64,000 nt of DNA from NCBI GenBank assembly GCA_963855995.1, contig OY979720.1, positions 15,706,430-15,770,429 on the forward strand, given 5' to 3'. The stretch is from Muricea muricata. Taxonomy: Eukaryota > Cnidaria > Anthozoa > Malacalcyonacea > Plexauridae. This document shows positions 1-9,828 of this stretch, one piece after another (the first letter of the stretch is position 1; every line of letters begins with the position of its first letter). Below the pieces are notes generated by a model. It was given only the letters and a program-made list of their open reading frames with translations, was not told where the DNA came from and searched no databases. The translations under genes were made by a program, and so were the position numbers.

Positions 1-700
1 AACTACGGTAACTAAAGTTGGCGGTCTTAACGTATCTTCTTCTGAAGTTATAGCCAAAAATAAATTGGTCATTTTTGAGTATTTGTTTAAAAATCTCATT
101 TTGAAGTCGTTACGTTGATTTGGACTTCAGTTTAATCTTTTACCTATAAGCTTTGAAACTAGTGAAAGTTGATTACAATAAAAGTTTCGAGTCCTTCCGC
201 TAGTCTCCCAACTTGGGAGATCAATTTCAATTTAATCAGTGTCAGCTTATTTCTTGTTTTCATATATATTTGTAATTTGTTCAAGAAATACCAAATCAAA
301 GTTTCGGCCCGGAAAGTGAACCGAGAACTTTTGACAAAGCCCCATTGACCTGTCCATCTCTCGATCAAGAAACAGTCAGATAGAAGTATCAGGTTATTTT
401 AGCATTCTCACTTCTGCTTCCATGTACAAATTTGGAACAAAATGCGGGAACATAAGCAATGTTTGGTAAATGTTTATTTTGAACAGCCGTTTGCGAAGCA
501 ATGTTTGTCCAACTCGGCCGAATATAATTTCCAATTACTCGATTTTTTTACACATTTTTCATATATGGGCTACGCAGTTACTACTTCGAGCATATCTTGC
601 ACAGTGTATTATACAATATAACGTTGGTCAATAGCTGTGTTTAGATCAGGCGATCCAAACATAGTAATAATTATATGAGGTCAAGATTTAGGCTATAATA
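1..700. other. Intergenic, no gene seen
   Basis: AT-rich sequence without a convincing exon, RNA gene or terminal-repeat element. The short open frames here have no recognisable domain and no plausible splice context. Confidence 0.5.
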
Positions 701-918
701 TATAGGAATTGTCTATCGAAATGATTGTGATTGATTAAACAGAAGATAGAAATGATAAAAACAGGAAATCACTCGCGTCCGAACGGCGTGCGCTTGAAAA
801 CATTTTCCACAGTCCTGGTAATGAGAACTTTCCTGCCCATTTGATGACGTAAGCTGATTGTCTGAACTCGAGTTTGATTGGACAAGCAGGATGTTGTTGG
901 TGAAAAAAGTTTAGCTAA
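701..918 (+). promoter_or_regulatory. Upstream region of PAN/EGF gene A (duplicated at 57.54 kb)
   Basis: This stretch immediately precedes the putative signal-peptide exon at 919. A block from about 721 to 835 recurs in the same orientation at about 57541-57640, upstream of another EGF exon. The shared words include GATTGTGATTGATTA, ACAGAAGAT and GTCCTGGTAATGAGAA. Conservation next to two related gene copies suggests a promoter/5'UTR duplicated with the gene. No clear TATA box is placed, and the transcription start is unknown. Confidence 0.35.
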
Positions 919-999
919 ATGGCGAGTAAATTTCTCCTCGTCGCGGTCTTGTTTTTATGCAGGGACTGTCTTTTGCTGTCTCTAGCAAAAACAATCGAG
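919..999 (+). CDS. Gene A exon 1: signal peptide
   Basis: The ATG at 919 opens 27 codons with a lysine at residue 4 and then a strongly hydrophobic core (FLLVAVLFL...LLLSLA), a classic secretory signal. It ends at a good donor (GAG|GTAAAG). It lies just upstream of the PAN exon at 1374, and every other intron of this gene is phase 1. The odd point is that this donor is phase 0, so direct joining to the next exon would break frame. Either a small exon is missed, another donor is used, or an indel is present. Assignment to gene A rests on position and signal-peptide character. Confidence 0.5.
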
Positions 1000-1373
1000 G
1001 TAAAGCAAATGGAGTTTTTTTTCTGTACACGAGTACTCTGCCACGTTTAATATTTAATGCACAAATAATTCTTTCATAGTTGAAAAGACCATGCTTTTAG
1101 CTTTTAGCTTTTAGATAAGAAAAAAATGGAGGAATAGGAATAAAAAAAATATTGCCGCAAATAAAAAAAGAAAGTTTTCTGATTACTCGCCTGCGATGAA
1201 AAACAGTGATAATTTTAAGATATCAATTCAGTCCTAATTAATAGACAAATTTGGTTATGTGAATAATCCAAATTTGGGAATTGGGTGGCAACAGAAAAAT
1301 CATTGTCAGCCAAATTTGTCTATTTCCTAAAGTTGAACCTTAATTAATTGTACATGATCTTGTATTGTTGTAG

Positions 1374-1592
1374 CGTCAGTGGTGTGGCATCATGCTGCCA
1401 CGGGATGCTTCGATCGGAAATGCTACAACCTAAATTCTGCCGCAACAATTGAAGATTGCAAAAAACGCTGTGAAAACAAAACACGTTGTGTCTTTGTGGC
1501 GTACAACGAAAAGAAAAGAAAATGTGCCTTGTGTGAAGGGACGTACAAACGCGTCACTACCTGCCCATATAATGTTGAGATCGTCGCAAAAG
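1374..1592 (+). CDS. Gene A exon: PAN/apple-like domain 1
   Basis: A phase 1-1 exon bounded by TTGTTGTAG| and G|GTACAA encodes about 72 residues with a PAN/apple-type cysteine pattern: CF..KCY near the start, DCKKRCENKTRCVFVAY in the middle and CALC...TTC towards the end, finishing I-V-A-K-G. The central C-x3-C-x5-C followed by a hydrophobic strand matches the other three PAN exons in the window (4448, 60551, 62490), and the terminal V/I-x-K-G is shared. PAN modules bind protein or carbohydrate ligands outside the cell; no ligand can be assigned. It could be an apple subtype specific to the lineage. Confidence 0.75.
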
Positions 1593-1984
1593 GTACAAGA
1601 AATTTCTGTCTATTATTTCCCCCTCTTCGTTATACAATCTGAGGAAAATTCACCAGCGCAAGGGCTTCAATCCAGTTTTAAATAGGTATGGATCATGTAG
1701 TCTTCAAAGACTACCGTAATTAATTCCGCCAAGAAAACAAAGAAAAAATGCATATACAAAGAAACTACCATATGCCTCTTTAAGCAGGTCAAAGCTTTAT
1801 TGGTTCCATCTACTCAGTTTACTGTCTTAAAATCAGGTATTGCAAAATTATTGCATCATGCTAAGGAGATTAATTACAGTACAGGAGATTAATATCTTAC
1901 ATTGAAAAGAAAATTTGTTCGGATTTCGAGGGAAACATTCTACAACTACAGGCTGTAATTTTGATGACTGCATGATAGAATTCA

Positions 1985-3231
1985 GAAAGCTATTGACTTA
2001 AGTAAAGCTTTTGATACTGTAGATCGATCATCAGATTTTACTTCATAAGTTAGAAGCATATGGAATTAAAGGTATTGTTAATGAGTGGCTTAAATCGTAC
2101 TTGCACAATAGAAGGCAATTTGCCACTATTGGTAGCATGAGGTCTGAAGAAAAAATTGTCAAATATGGCGCGTACCACATGGAAGTATATTGGGACCATT
2201 GCTCTTTCTTCTGTACATTAATGATTTCAAAAATTGTTCAGACTTGTTTGATTTTCCTTTATTTGCAGACAATTCGAATTTGTTTTTTGCGCACAAAAAT
2301 TTAAAATATCTTGAACAACTTGTTAATGTTCATTTAAGTAATATTCACATTTGGCTATGTGCCAATAAATTGTCTTTAAATATAAAAAAGACTAATTATG
2401 TAATTTTTCATTCCCCACACTTGTGTACAATCTGAAATTATTCCTAAATCAAATGGCATTGAAGCAGGAAAAGTGTGTAAAATACCTAGGTATTTACGTT
2501 GATTTACATCTAAATTGGAAAATACATGCTCATAATATTTCTAAAAAAATTAAGTATAGGGACTTTGTCAAAAGTACGATATTATGTTACCCCTAAAAAG
2601 CTTGTACAATTATATTATTCTTTGATATACCCATTTCTGACCTATGGTGAACTATTATGGGGAAATACATATACTTCTACTCTAAATCCATTAATATTAC
2701 TTCAAAAGAGAGTTGTTCGGATAATCTGTTTTGCGAAATTTGATGATCATTCTAGCTCTTTGTTTAAAAATCTTAATTTGTTAAAGTTCGAAAATTTAAT
2801 TTATATTACTAATTCGTTGTTTATGTATGATTATTATCGTAATGTTTTTCCAGATGCATTTACTGATTTTTTTGTTCAAGTTAAAAGAAAACATAATTAT
2901 AACACAAGATTAGCTTCAAAAAATACATATTATATTCCTACAGTAAGAACTAATTATGGAAAATTTTCACTTCGATTCCAAGGTCCCAAGGTTTGGAATG
3001 AAATAAATGATAATTTGAAAATTTTGTCCAAGGGTGCATTTAATCGGGAACTTTCTTCTAGTTTCATTGAGAAGTACTAGTGATGTTAAAATTTCGGATA
3101 AATTTAATTATAGTTAATTATTGTAACTTATTTGTGATTATTTTTTTCGGTTTTCTTTTTTTGTCATTGTTTTGAACAATTTGATGTCGACTATACTATG
3201 TTTTATATAATTAAGAGGTTGTATGACTCGA
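1985..3231 (+). mobile_element. 5'-truncated non-LTR (jockey/CR1/L2-like) retrotransposon, dead
   Basis: It lies in the intron between PAN1 and EGF1. The reading frame begins inside the reverse transcriptase palm at DLSKAFDTVD (about 1996), continues with HNRRQF, GPLLFLLYIND (2190) and the catalytic FAD motif near 2265, then a C-terminal part (2526-3080) with LLQKRVVRII and the run-out NTRLASKNTYYIP / RTNYGKF..GPKVWNEI, typical of jockey/CR1/L2-clade elements. Frameshifts separate the pieces, and the second catalytic aspartate reads N, so the copy is inactive. Endonuclease and 5' sequence are absent, as expected from incomplete target-primed reverse transcription. The 3' end abuts the TTAA element at 3232; its exact position is inferred. 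Confidence 0.85.
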
Positions 3232-3760
3232 TTAAAGGCAAATGGCAACAAAATCTTTTTTATCGTCTCATTTGAAAGAGACTCCAAAACAATATATAGA
3301 AGTCTATTACCGAATTTTTATATCTGCCTTATTTCTTGAAATATTTTCATCTGAAATTTTAAGTTGTACGCCACCTTGGATTTTTGTGGATACGCACAAT
3401 ACGTCACAAAAGGGGTCACGCGATTTTTTATTCTTACCAAACAATGATTAATATGCTCTCATAACCCCATGTACGGTAGGTGTTTCGGATTTCAGCACGG
3501 ACTAAGAAAATTTCAAACAATATTTTATTGTTGATAGGTATTTAAGAGTAGCTTCGACTGGCTTATCCCTGTTGTGACGTCACCAAAACATTGTTAATGA
3601 AGTTAAAAATTAATCCAAGATGGCGGACAGTTCGTTGAATTAAGTGAGAATATCTCCCGAGGTAAAACAGATATAAAAATTCTGTAATAGACTTCTATAT
3701 ATTGTTTTAGAGTCTCTTTCAAATGAGACAATCAAATTTTTTGTTGCCATTTCCCTTTAA
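3232..3760. mobile_element. MITE with TTAA target duplication (Kolobok/piggyBac-like)
   Basis: Terminal inverted repeats run roughly 3236-3325 and 3650-3756. The termini read AGGCAAATGGCAACAAAA on the left and AGGGAAATGGCAACAAAA on the reverse-complemented right, both flanked by TTAA (3232-3235 and 3757-3760). Length is about 520 bp with no transposase. TTAA duplications are known for Kolobok and piggyBac families; the family assignment is inference from the TSD alone. Confidence 0.75.
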
Positions 3761-4044
3761 CGTAAGTTATTTCAGATAACCTGTACTATTAATTAGGTTC
3801 AATTACAAATGCTTCAATTCACTGTATTGTATATGTGTGGTATTAATAAATGTTAAGTTTGTCTGATATATCCAAGGGCAACCAAAATTTTGGGAGCTCC
3901 GCCAGCCCCTGCTTAAAAATTAGGGTGGCTTTAAGAAGAAGATGGCCTCAAACCGATTCTCTTGCGAGACCTTACCCGATTAGCCAAACAGCGAAACTTC
4001 GATAGGTTAATGCTAATTGGAAATTTTATGTATCGCACACACAG
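3761..4044. other. Intron of gene A, no further feature
   Basis: Intronic sequence between the MITE and the first EGF exon. No domain-coding stretch or inverted repeat is seen. Confidence 0.5.
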
Positions 4045-4173
4045 ATAAGAATGAATGTGCCTTAGGCGAAGACAATTGTAAAGAAAATGAAGTTTGCAAA
4101 AACATACCTGGAAGCTATAAATGTGACTGCAAGCCTGGGTACTACAAAGAATCTGAACATCAATGCATGAAAG
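4045..4173 (+). CDS. Gene A exon: calcium-binding-type EGF domain 1
   Basis: A phase 1-1 exon (CACACAG| ... AAAG|GTAAAG) encodes one EGF module of 43 residues. With the split first codon it starts D-K-N-E-C, the calcium-ligand start of cbEGF modules. It then has six cysteines, the hydroxylation-type segment C-K-N-I-P-G-S-Y-K-C-D-C, and ends C-M-K-G. It is preceded by PAN1 (with a retrotransposon in the intron) and followed by PAN2. Confidence 0.88.
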
Positions 4174-4447
4174 GTAAAGGGCATACGATAGTTGATAAAA
4201 ACTAGCTTCTCTACTATGAGGAAAGTGTCCTTATATTTTTCATATTTTGTTTTTCTGTTTTAGAAATGCCACGGCTATGTCTTTATTAGAAATAAATTTT
4301 CTACAATTTTGTTTGTTTCAAAACATTTTTATGTTCCATAGTGTGTGTCTTTATAATTAATAGAAATATTCTTTCATAGTGATTTTTTTATCTTCTCAAA
4401 TTTCTGAAATAACTAAAATATTAACTGATGCATCAACATATTTGCAG

Positions 4448-4687
4448 TCCCAGACGTGGAATGGATAGACTATAAAGACAAGTGTTTTGAAGTGAAGAAA
4501 TTTTTTTCCGTGGTTGATACGACCAATGCTGAAGCCTGTAAACTGACATGTCAAACCAGTTCCAAATGTGTGATGGTGGAATACCAACCCGGCGTTAAAA
4601 AGAAATGTAGAATGGCCGAACACCGCAAGTTCCAACAGATCCGTTCTTGTGATCATGGATCCAGGAGGACTGATCTGTTTGTAAAAG
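4448..4687 (+). CDS. Gene A exon: PAN/apple-like domain 2
   Basis: A phase 1-1 exon between ATATTTGCAG| and AAAG|GTAAAT codes for about 80 residues: an aromatic start (VEWIDYKDKCFEV), the core EACKLTCQTSSKCVMVEY, a later KKKC and SCD, and the end DLFVKG. The C-x3-C-x5-C-VMVEY block is nearly the same as C-x3-C-x5-C-VMVKF in the minus-strand exon at 60551 and C-x3-C-x6-C-VMIKY at 62490. This identifies one module family in both genes. An extracellular binding role is expected; the ligand is unknown. Confidence 0.8.
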
Positions 4688-4754
4688 GTAAATATTTCTT
4701 TTCAACTCTTGCGATTGTTGTTGTTCATGTTAATCTTCTTGGCCCGTGTTTCAG

Positions 4755-4877
4755 CTATTATTGAATGTGACAGCGAAAGGAAGAAATGTCCACAGCGTTC
4801 GTATTGTCATGCCTTGAACGGCAATCGTCGTTGTCGATGTCGTTTTGGTTACAAAGGAGATGGAAAAGTCTGCCACG
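4755..4877 (+). CDS. Gene A exon: EGF-like domain 2
   Basis: A phase 1-1 exon (GTTTCAG| ... CACG|GTATAA) encodes 41 residues with six cysteines, including KKCPQRSYC and CRCRFGYKGDGKVC. It lacks the D-x-N-E-C calcium start (reads I-I-E-C-D) and resembles the second EGF of minus-strand gene D (D-E-C-D...KCPKHSEC), so this is a conserved paralogous position. Only a 67 bp intron separates it from PAN2. Confidence 0.85.
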
Positions 4878-4918
4878 GTATAAATGCTGGCCCAAAAAAT
4901 CTTTGGGCTCTATGAGGA

Positions 4919-5045
4919 ACACACTTGTAGGGAGGTTAGTCCGGGATTGGACGCACCGAGGGACCGAGCGGAGCGAGGTGAGTTCGGGAAACTTCCAGCC
5001 ACCCGAGGTGCGTCCAATCCCGGACTAACATCCCTACAAGTGTGT
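4919..5045. mobile_element. Short foldback MITE in gene A intron
   Basis: Inverted arms of about 40 bp begin ACACACTTGTAGGGAGGTTA and end with its complement, with inner matching blocks GGATTGGACGCACC / GGTGCGTCCAATCC around a GC-rich loop. No coding capacity. A related fragment (GGACGCACC) occurs near 5607. Confidence 0.7.
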
Positions 5046-5194
5046 CGTTTTTATCTCATGCCACTTCGGTTAAAATGTACCGACGATTTTACTTTATACA
5101 GTATATAATTTCGCGTTTCGATAACAAACATTTTAGAGGCCAACATACTATAGAATCAAACTACATGCAAGCTGAAAAATGCTGTACAATATTA

Positions 5195-5452
5195 CCATAG
5201 ATATTAGAAAAAGGAATGGATTGGCAACTCTTTTGTTATCTATGTTTTATCTTCAGTTGAGCACACCGGAAGCAAACATTGCCTAACTTGTATGGTAATT
5301 ATGCTCATGAACTCAATTTCGTTTATGCGCATAATTACCATAGAGAGTTGTGCAATGTTTGTTTCCGGTTTATTCAAAATAACTGAACCGAATATCGTGT
5401 ATAGCATTGAATAGCGTTGCCAATCCATTCACGTTTCTAATATCTATGATAT
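5195..5452. mobile_element. Hairpin MITE in gene A intron
   Basis: Two inverted blocks (CATAGATATTAGAAA with AATGGATTGGCAAC at the left; GTTGCCAATCCATT with TTTCTAATATCTATG at the right) enclose about 180 bp that also fold internally (GGTAATTATG / CATAATTACC near 5295-5340). Confidence 0.65.
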
Positions 5453-5825
5453 TACCTTATTCTTAACGAGAAAATGTATGCCTTTGTACCAAAACATTGC
5501 CAAAATTTATTATATAAATCAAATAAACCCGACCGCGAAGAACAAGTTTCGGTTACCATATTTTCGCATAAAACATATATGTCAGGTCAGCAGGTGGGCT
5601 CGGCTTTGGACGCACCTCCTCTCAGCCAATAGGAAAGCGGCTAACGCTAGGTACGAGATAAATTTCACTTATTTGCATATGTGAATCTAATTAATCATAA
5701 TATAATAAGATTAACTAGTATACTATACTACACTACTAGAAATACTTTTAACAGAAGCACATGCAATAAATATCATATATCAATACGCTCATATATATCT
5801 ACAGATCTTTTTTTTCTTGATAAAG

Positions 5826-5951
5826 ATTTGAACGAGTGTAAAAAGTATGAAAACTTATGTGCAGAGAATGCCCAATGTCGGAACACTGTTGGCAGTTACA
5901 AGTGTGTTTGCATTCAAGGTTACCATGCTGACGGACAATTGTGCGTAAAAG
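5826..5951 (+). CDS. Gene A exon: calcium-binding-type EGF domain 3
   Basis: A phase 1-1 exon (TTGATAAAG| ... AAAG|GTATGG) reads D-L-N-E-C-K-K-Y-E-N-L-C ... C-R-N-T-V-G-S-Y-K-C-V-C ... G-Q-L-C-V-K-G. It has six cysteines, the D-x-N-E calcium start and the N-x-x-G-S-Y/F hydroxylation/packing segment. It is closely similar to the EGF exons at 8962 and 57753, which are tandem-duplicate descendants. The intron to its right leads to the terminal exon. Confidence 0.9.
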
Positions 5952-6231
5952 GTATGGAGAGACCTTAACATTGCCGTTAACGCCAAATGACTAACCTCTC
6001 TCAGCCGGTCAATAAATACTGAACGAGTATCACTGCATGTTTAAGTCCTTTTAAAAAATCGTATAGTTTAAACATTCACAATATCGATTTTTTTATTAGA
6101 AAATGAAGTTTCTTAGGTTTGCCGTTTGGCGTAAACGTCAATCTAAATCTCTCTAATGGTATAAAGAATCCACTGAATCGCAAACATCGACCTATCCTAG
6201 TCAATTAACACCAATCTTCTGTCTTTTCAAG

Positions 6232-6407
6232 ACAACTCCAACTTCAAGATAAATCCTCAAGAGGATATCACTGCATACCAAAAGAAGAACAAAGGCACCT
6301 TCCGTACGGTTATCAATTTTTTTGGCAATTCAGGATCTCGTCCTATTGACACCTCAAGTCAATTCATAATCCTTTGTGGCATGTCAATTGCAATCTACTT
6401 TGTATAA
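6232..6407 (+). CDS. Gene A terminal exon: linker and GPI-signal-like hydrophobic tail
   Basis: After the acceptor CTTTTCAAG| the phase-1 frame runs 57 codons to TAA at 6405-6407. A polar segment (D-N-S-N-F-K-I-N-P-Q...Y-Q-K-K-N-K-G) is followed by small residues (G-N-S-G-S) and then a final hydrophobic run FIILCGMSIAIYFV with no basic cytoplasmic tail. That layout is typical of a GPI-attachment signal; a short C-terminal membrane anchor is the alternative. A decayed copy lies at 58059, which supports this as a real exon that was duplicated with the gene. Confidence 0.7.
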
Positions 6408-6449
6408 GCCTTACTCACTGATTAACAGACAACACCAGAATTAAAGAGC

Positions 6450-6455
6450 AATAAA
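6450..6455 (+). terminator. Polyadenylation signal of gene A
   Basis: An AATAAA lies 43 bases after the stop codon of the terminal exon, in an A-rich context. Its position fits a short 3'UTR. It is not confirmed by transcript data. Confidence 0.55.
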
Positions 6456-6727
6456 GAAAGAAACAATTTTGTGGCCTTATCAAAGCTCCTTTTACTCGAC
6501 CAAATTTTCTTTGACTATTTTCAAAGTATTTGTTTTCACCGTATATATAAATTGGGCATTTTTAACAAAGTAGTTCCATGGTGGATTAATTTAGTACTCG
6601 GCTCGCTAATTATATGATGCAAATAATTTTATTGCTTAATTGGTCCTAATTTTATCGTAATTGGCCATAATTGCATTTACAAACGATCGTTTTAAAAAGG
6701 CGTGAACATTGTAACAGAAAAATAAAA

Positions 6728-6815
6728 ATGTCAAAGGTATCGACAATTGTATCGTTTTTGTTTTTGATACTTTGTATTTACCTGGACGAAAACATCGTGG
6801 AGTCAAGAAGATATT
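6728..6815 (+). CDS. Gene B exon 1: signal peptide
   Basis: The ATG at 6728 starts 29 codons with lysine at residue 3, a hydrophobic core (IVSFLFLILCIYL) and a polar end (ESRRY), then one base of the next codon before a near-consensus donor (T|GTAAGT). The intron is phase 1, exactly what is needed to join the EGF exon at 8962. This marks a second gene start, about 320 bp after gene A's stop. The shorter start was preferred to the upstream open frame because the signal peptide then begins at the N-terminus. Confidence 0.65.
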
Positions 6816-8244
6816 GTAAGTCGCCTCTGTATGCTATATATACTGTAATTGTTTTGCCTTCCATGCTGAATGCCTTAAGGTATCATAAATTTCGAATATT
6901 ATCCAAATATTATCGAACATTATCTTATTTGAATAATTAACATACAAGGCATCACAATACAAAATATATGTCCATGAATACAATTATACCCTTTGTAAAA
7001 TGGCATGTAAAACTCATGTGATAGTGTTATTAATTAAACATGTCATGTGTTTAAGGAAAAAGAATGTTAAAAAATCTTTAAAAATGTTTTTCAAATATTT
7101 TGTTAGTTTTGTTCCAAACTTTTTATGTAATTAGACGCGTATAATTATTTACAATTATTTGCAATTATATTAGTCAAGCAGGCAGAGGTAATTTTACCTA
7201 CCTTCTCGAGGGACAAATTAATTTTGCTCCTAAATTGTACGTTGGATGCCTAATATCACAATTTCGAATGTTGTTTGACCCGATTTATCTTGTAGGCTTC
7301 GATCAACACGTTTTTCTTCAGTTTTATTATAAAACTACTATGTAGTCAAAAATAGTAAACTTTCAAATTCGCTCATTTGAAAAATAACTTGTATCATAAG
7401 AAAGCTCATAAAAAACAACATATAAGGCATAATTACGGGCACCCTTGTATTTCAAGCCGTTTTTGAGTTATTGCTGCTTCAAAATGGAAAGTGTCCTAAA
7501 ATGGCGCTAATTTCCTAGGCACTAGTCGGAAAATAAGTTTTCAAACGCTCATAACTCAACAAAAATGTGAAAAATAAAAGTAACCATAATAATGTGTTGT
7601 ATGTAATTTCTTATTACCTTTTTAATAACGTAAGTGGTTTTTCCTAGAAATAGCTAAATCTGAAATTTCACCTTTCTCAACTTTCTGGTGGAAAATAGAT
7701 AGCTCTCGCTCCACGACCAGGAATTATCCTATAGGAATAATAGGTATAGAATGCATACTCGGCACTAATCATGTGGCTCCATTTTTTTTGAGCAGCCTGC
7801 CCTTCGAAATCTTGGTAATAATTCCGTGTTCTCAGTATGGCGAATATAAATCTTAATTCAAGCCCTAACTCCAACCTATATTTGTCATGGATTTTTATTC
7901 GGTAGCTAGTTCCAGGCACTTTACTCACGGTCAGGTCAGCTGGTATATCTTAATTGTTTTATTAGAAGTAAAATATTTTACAATTTTGTTTGTTGACATT
8001 TTCATTTTCCACTGTGTGTGTATCTGTTTTAATTAAATTATATAGTCTTTCATTGTATTCTTTATCTTTGATTTTCTGCCACGGTAATTGCTACCCAAGA
8101 AAATCATGAGTTCAATTCACTTGTTCGCATTTGTAAATTTGTTTGATCATAATGCAATAAGATTCACATAAACACTTTTAACGCAATCAACTATCATACG
8201 TCAAGCCCTATATTTTTCAGAATAATTTCTTACTAAATCCATAA
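6816..8244. other. Intron of gene B with duplicated gene A intron blocks
   Basis: About 7935-8095 resembles gene A's 4235-4400 (shared word TACAATTTTGTTTGTT and the following GTGTGTGT context). About 8100-8205 resembles 5670-5790. The PAN2 and EGF2 exons that separate these blocks in gene A are absent. A minus-strand open frame at 7677-7928 has no recognisable domain. Confidence 0.45.
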
Positions 8245-8640
8245 ATAAACCCGATGCACCCAACACAACAAGCCCATTGCACCCAACAGACAAAACCCAC
8301 CCAACAAAAGGAAACCCACCAAAGAAACCAAACGCAGGTGACAAATCCAACGCATTCAACTAACACAACGCACCTAACAGATAAAAAAACCCCCGACGCA
8401 CCCAACAGACCCAGCAGGTCCAACACACTTAACAGAACCAACAAACCCAGCAGGTCCAACACACTTAACAGAACCAACAAACCCAATGCATCCAGCAAAC
8501 CCAATGCATCCCCAACAAACGCAAACCCACCTAAGAAACCAAACGCAGGCAACAAACCCAACGCACCAAACAAGCCCAACGCACCTAACAGACCCGAAAA
8601 AACCCCGACGCTTCCAACACACACAACGCACCAAACAGGT
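8245..8640. repeat. C/A-rich degenerate minisatellite
   Basis: Imperfect tandem words of the type AACCCAACGCACC fill about 400 bp. One 36 bp unit beginning CCCAGCAGGTCCAACACA is repeated back to back near 8410 and 8446. Both strands are open (Asn/Pro/Thr-rich on plus, Gly/Leu/Val-rich on minus), which follows from the repeat composition and is not evidence for a protein. Confidence 0.85.
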
Positions 8641-8961
8641 TGTTTCTTTTCAATTTTTTTTAAATAAACTTCTTTACACGGTGATTATGCAGTGCTGTTG
8701 CGTCTATCTATTTGGATCACGTGTGATGTCGTAAGAGAGTAAGTCTCTTTCGTCAAGTTAAAATACTGTAACTTTAGTAATAAGCAAAGACTTTTCAATA
8801 TGCATTAAAAAGTTCTACGAAAGTCCCAAAAAATTATTGAATTTTATTTGGAACTATTTTGTAACGTATCATACATTAAACGTTTTACTTCTCATATATA
8901 TACAGTAAACGTTTACACTTTACAGACACGATTGATCTATAATTTTTTTTTCTTGGTAAAG

Positions 8962-9087
8962 ATTTAAACGAGTGTGAAAAGTACGAAAACTTATGTGGCG
9001 AGAATGCTCAATGTCGCAATACTATTGGCAGTTACAAGTGTGTTTGCTTAGCAGGCTTTCATGGTGAGGGACAACTGTGCACAAAAG
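8962..9087 (+). CDS. Gene B exon: calcium-binding-type EGF domain
   Basis: A phase 1-1 exon (TTGGTAAAG| ... AAAG|GTTTGA) encodes D-L-N-E-C-E-K-Y-E-N-L-C ... C-R-N-T-I-G-S-Y-K-C-V-C ... G-Q-L-C-T-K-G. All six cysteines and the D-x-N-E calcium ligands are present. It differs from the gene A exon at 5826 by scattered substitutions only. No terminal exon is found before the repeat block at 9829. The gene is therefore either truncated or continues across about 48 kb to the exons at 57753 and 58059. Confidence 0.85.
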
Positions 9088-9828
9088 GTTTGAAAGCAAA
9101 CGCCCCCACGTTATGGTAAAGACATGACCAAGATTGCAGTGTCCCAAAAAATCCAATTAAATTAGTTAATTAGTTGAATTAAAAACAATTGAATTATGTA
9201 TATTCTTTAGAAATTCTTTATGATTTTGAATTGGATATATAATTATATGTTAATGGTTACAAGTTTTTTAGGTTACTCTGTAGATCTCGTAAACAGTTTA
9301 AATTTTAATACTATTTTTCTAATTAAGCTATTTTTAAAGCTCTTTTCAAAAATTAGATACGGAAAACTAAGATAAAAGTTCATAAACCATGACAACTTTG
9401 TAATGTATTGTTGTGTTGTTGTTACACTAGTCTAATTCTTGATCATTTCTTGACCGAAATCAATAAGCAAGGTGCTTACATTTTCTCCTTCACCCTCGTA
9501 TTCGTCTTCGCTTTTGTTCATCTGCTGTTTTAAGACATATTGTGTCAATAAAGCAGGATATTAACAAGTGTACAATAGCTTTCAAAGTTGGTACTTTGAA
9601 AGTTGGTACTTGAATAGTAACATTGAACCCGAATTATTACCCGAATTAGCCATCCACCATCCCGGATTATTTTGGATATACATGTACGTCACAAGCAGGG
9701 GGATGCAAAATTATATTTTCGTGTCTATTTTAAATACTATATTCATTAGCAACATTTCTAACATCTACTTTTTTTTGTTTGCAATCAAGTACCCCACTCA
9801 GACCATTCTCTAAAGTCTATACATCTAG
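9088..9828. other. Unassigned, no gene seen
   Basis: AT-rich sequence after the gene B EGF exon. No PAN/EGF or tail exon is recognisable; a short open frame at 9568 has no domain. Confidence 0.5.

Noticed and set aside
8217-8667. Long open frames on both strands (Asn/Pro/Thr-rich and Gly/Leu/Val-rich)
   Set aside because: They are produced by a tandem repeat without stop codons. Unit drift ignores codon position, and there is no splice or start context.
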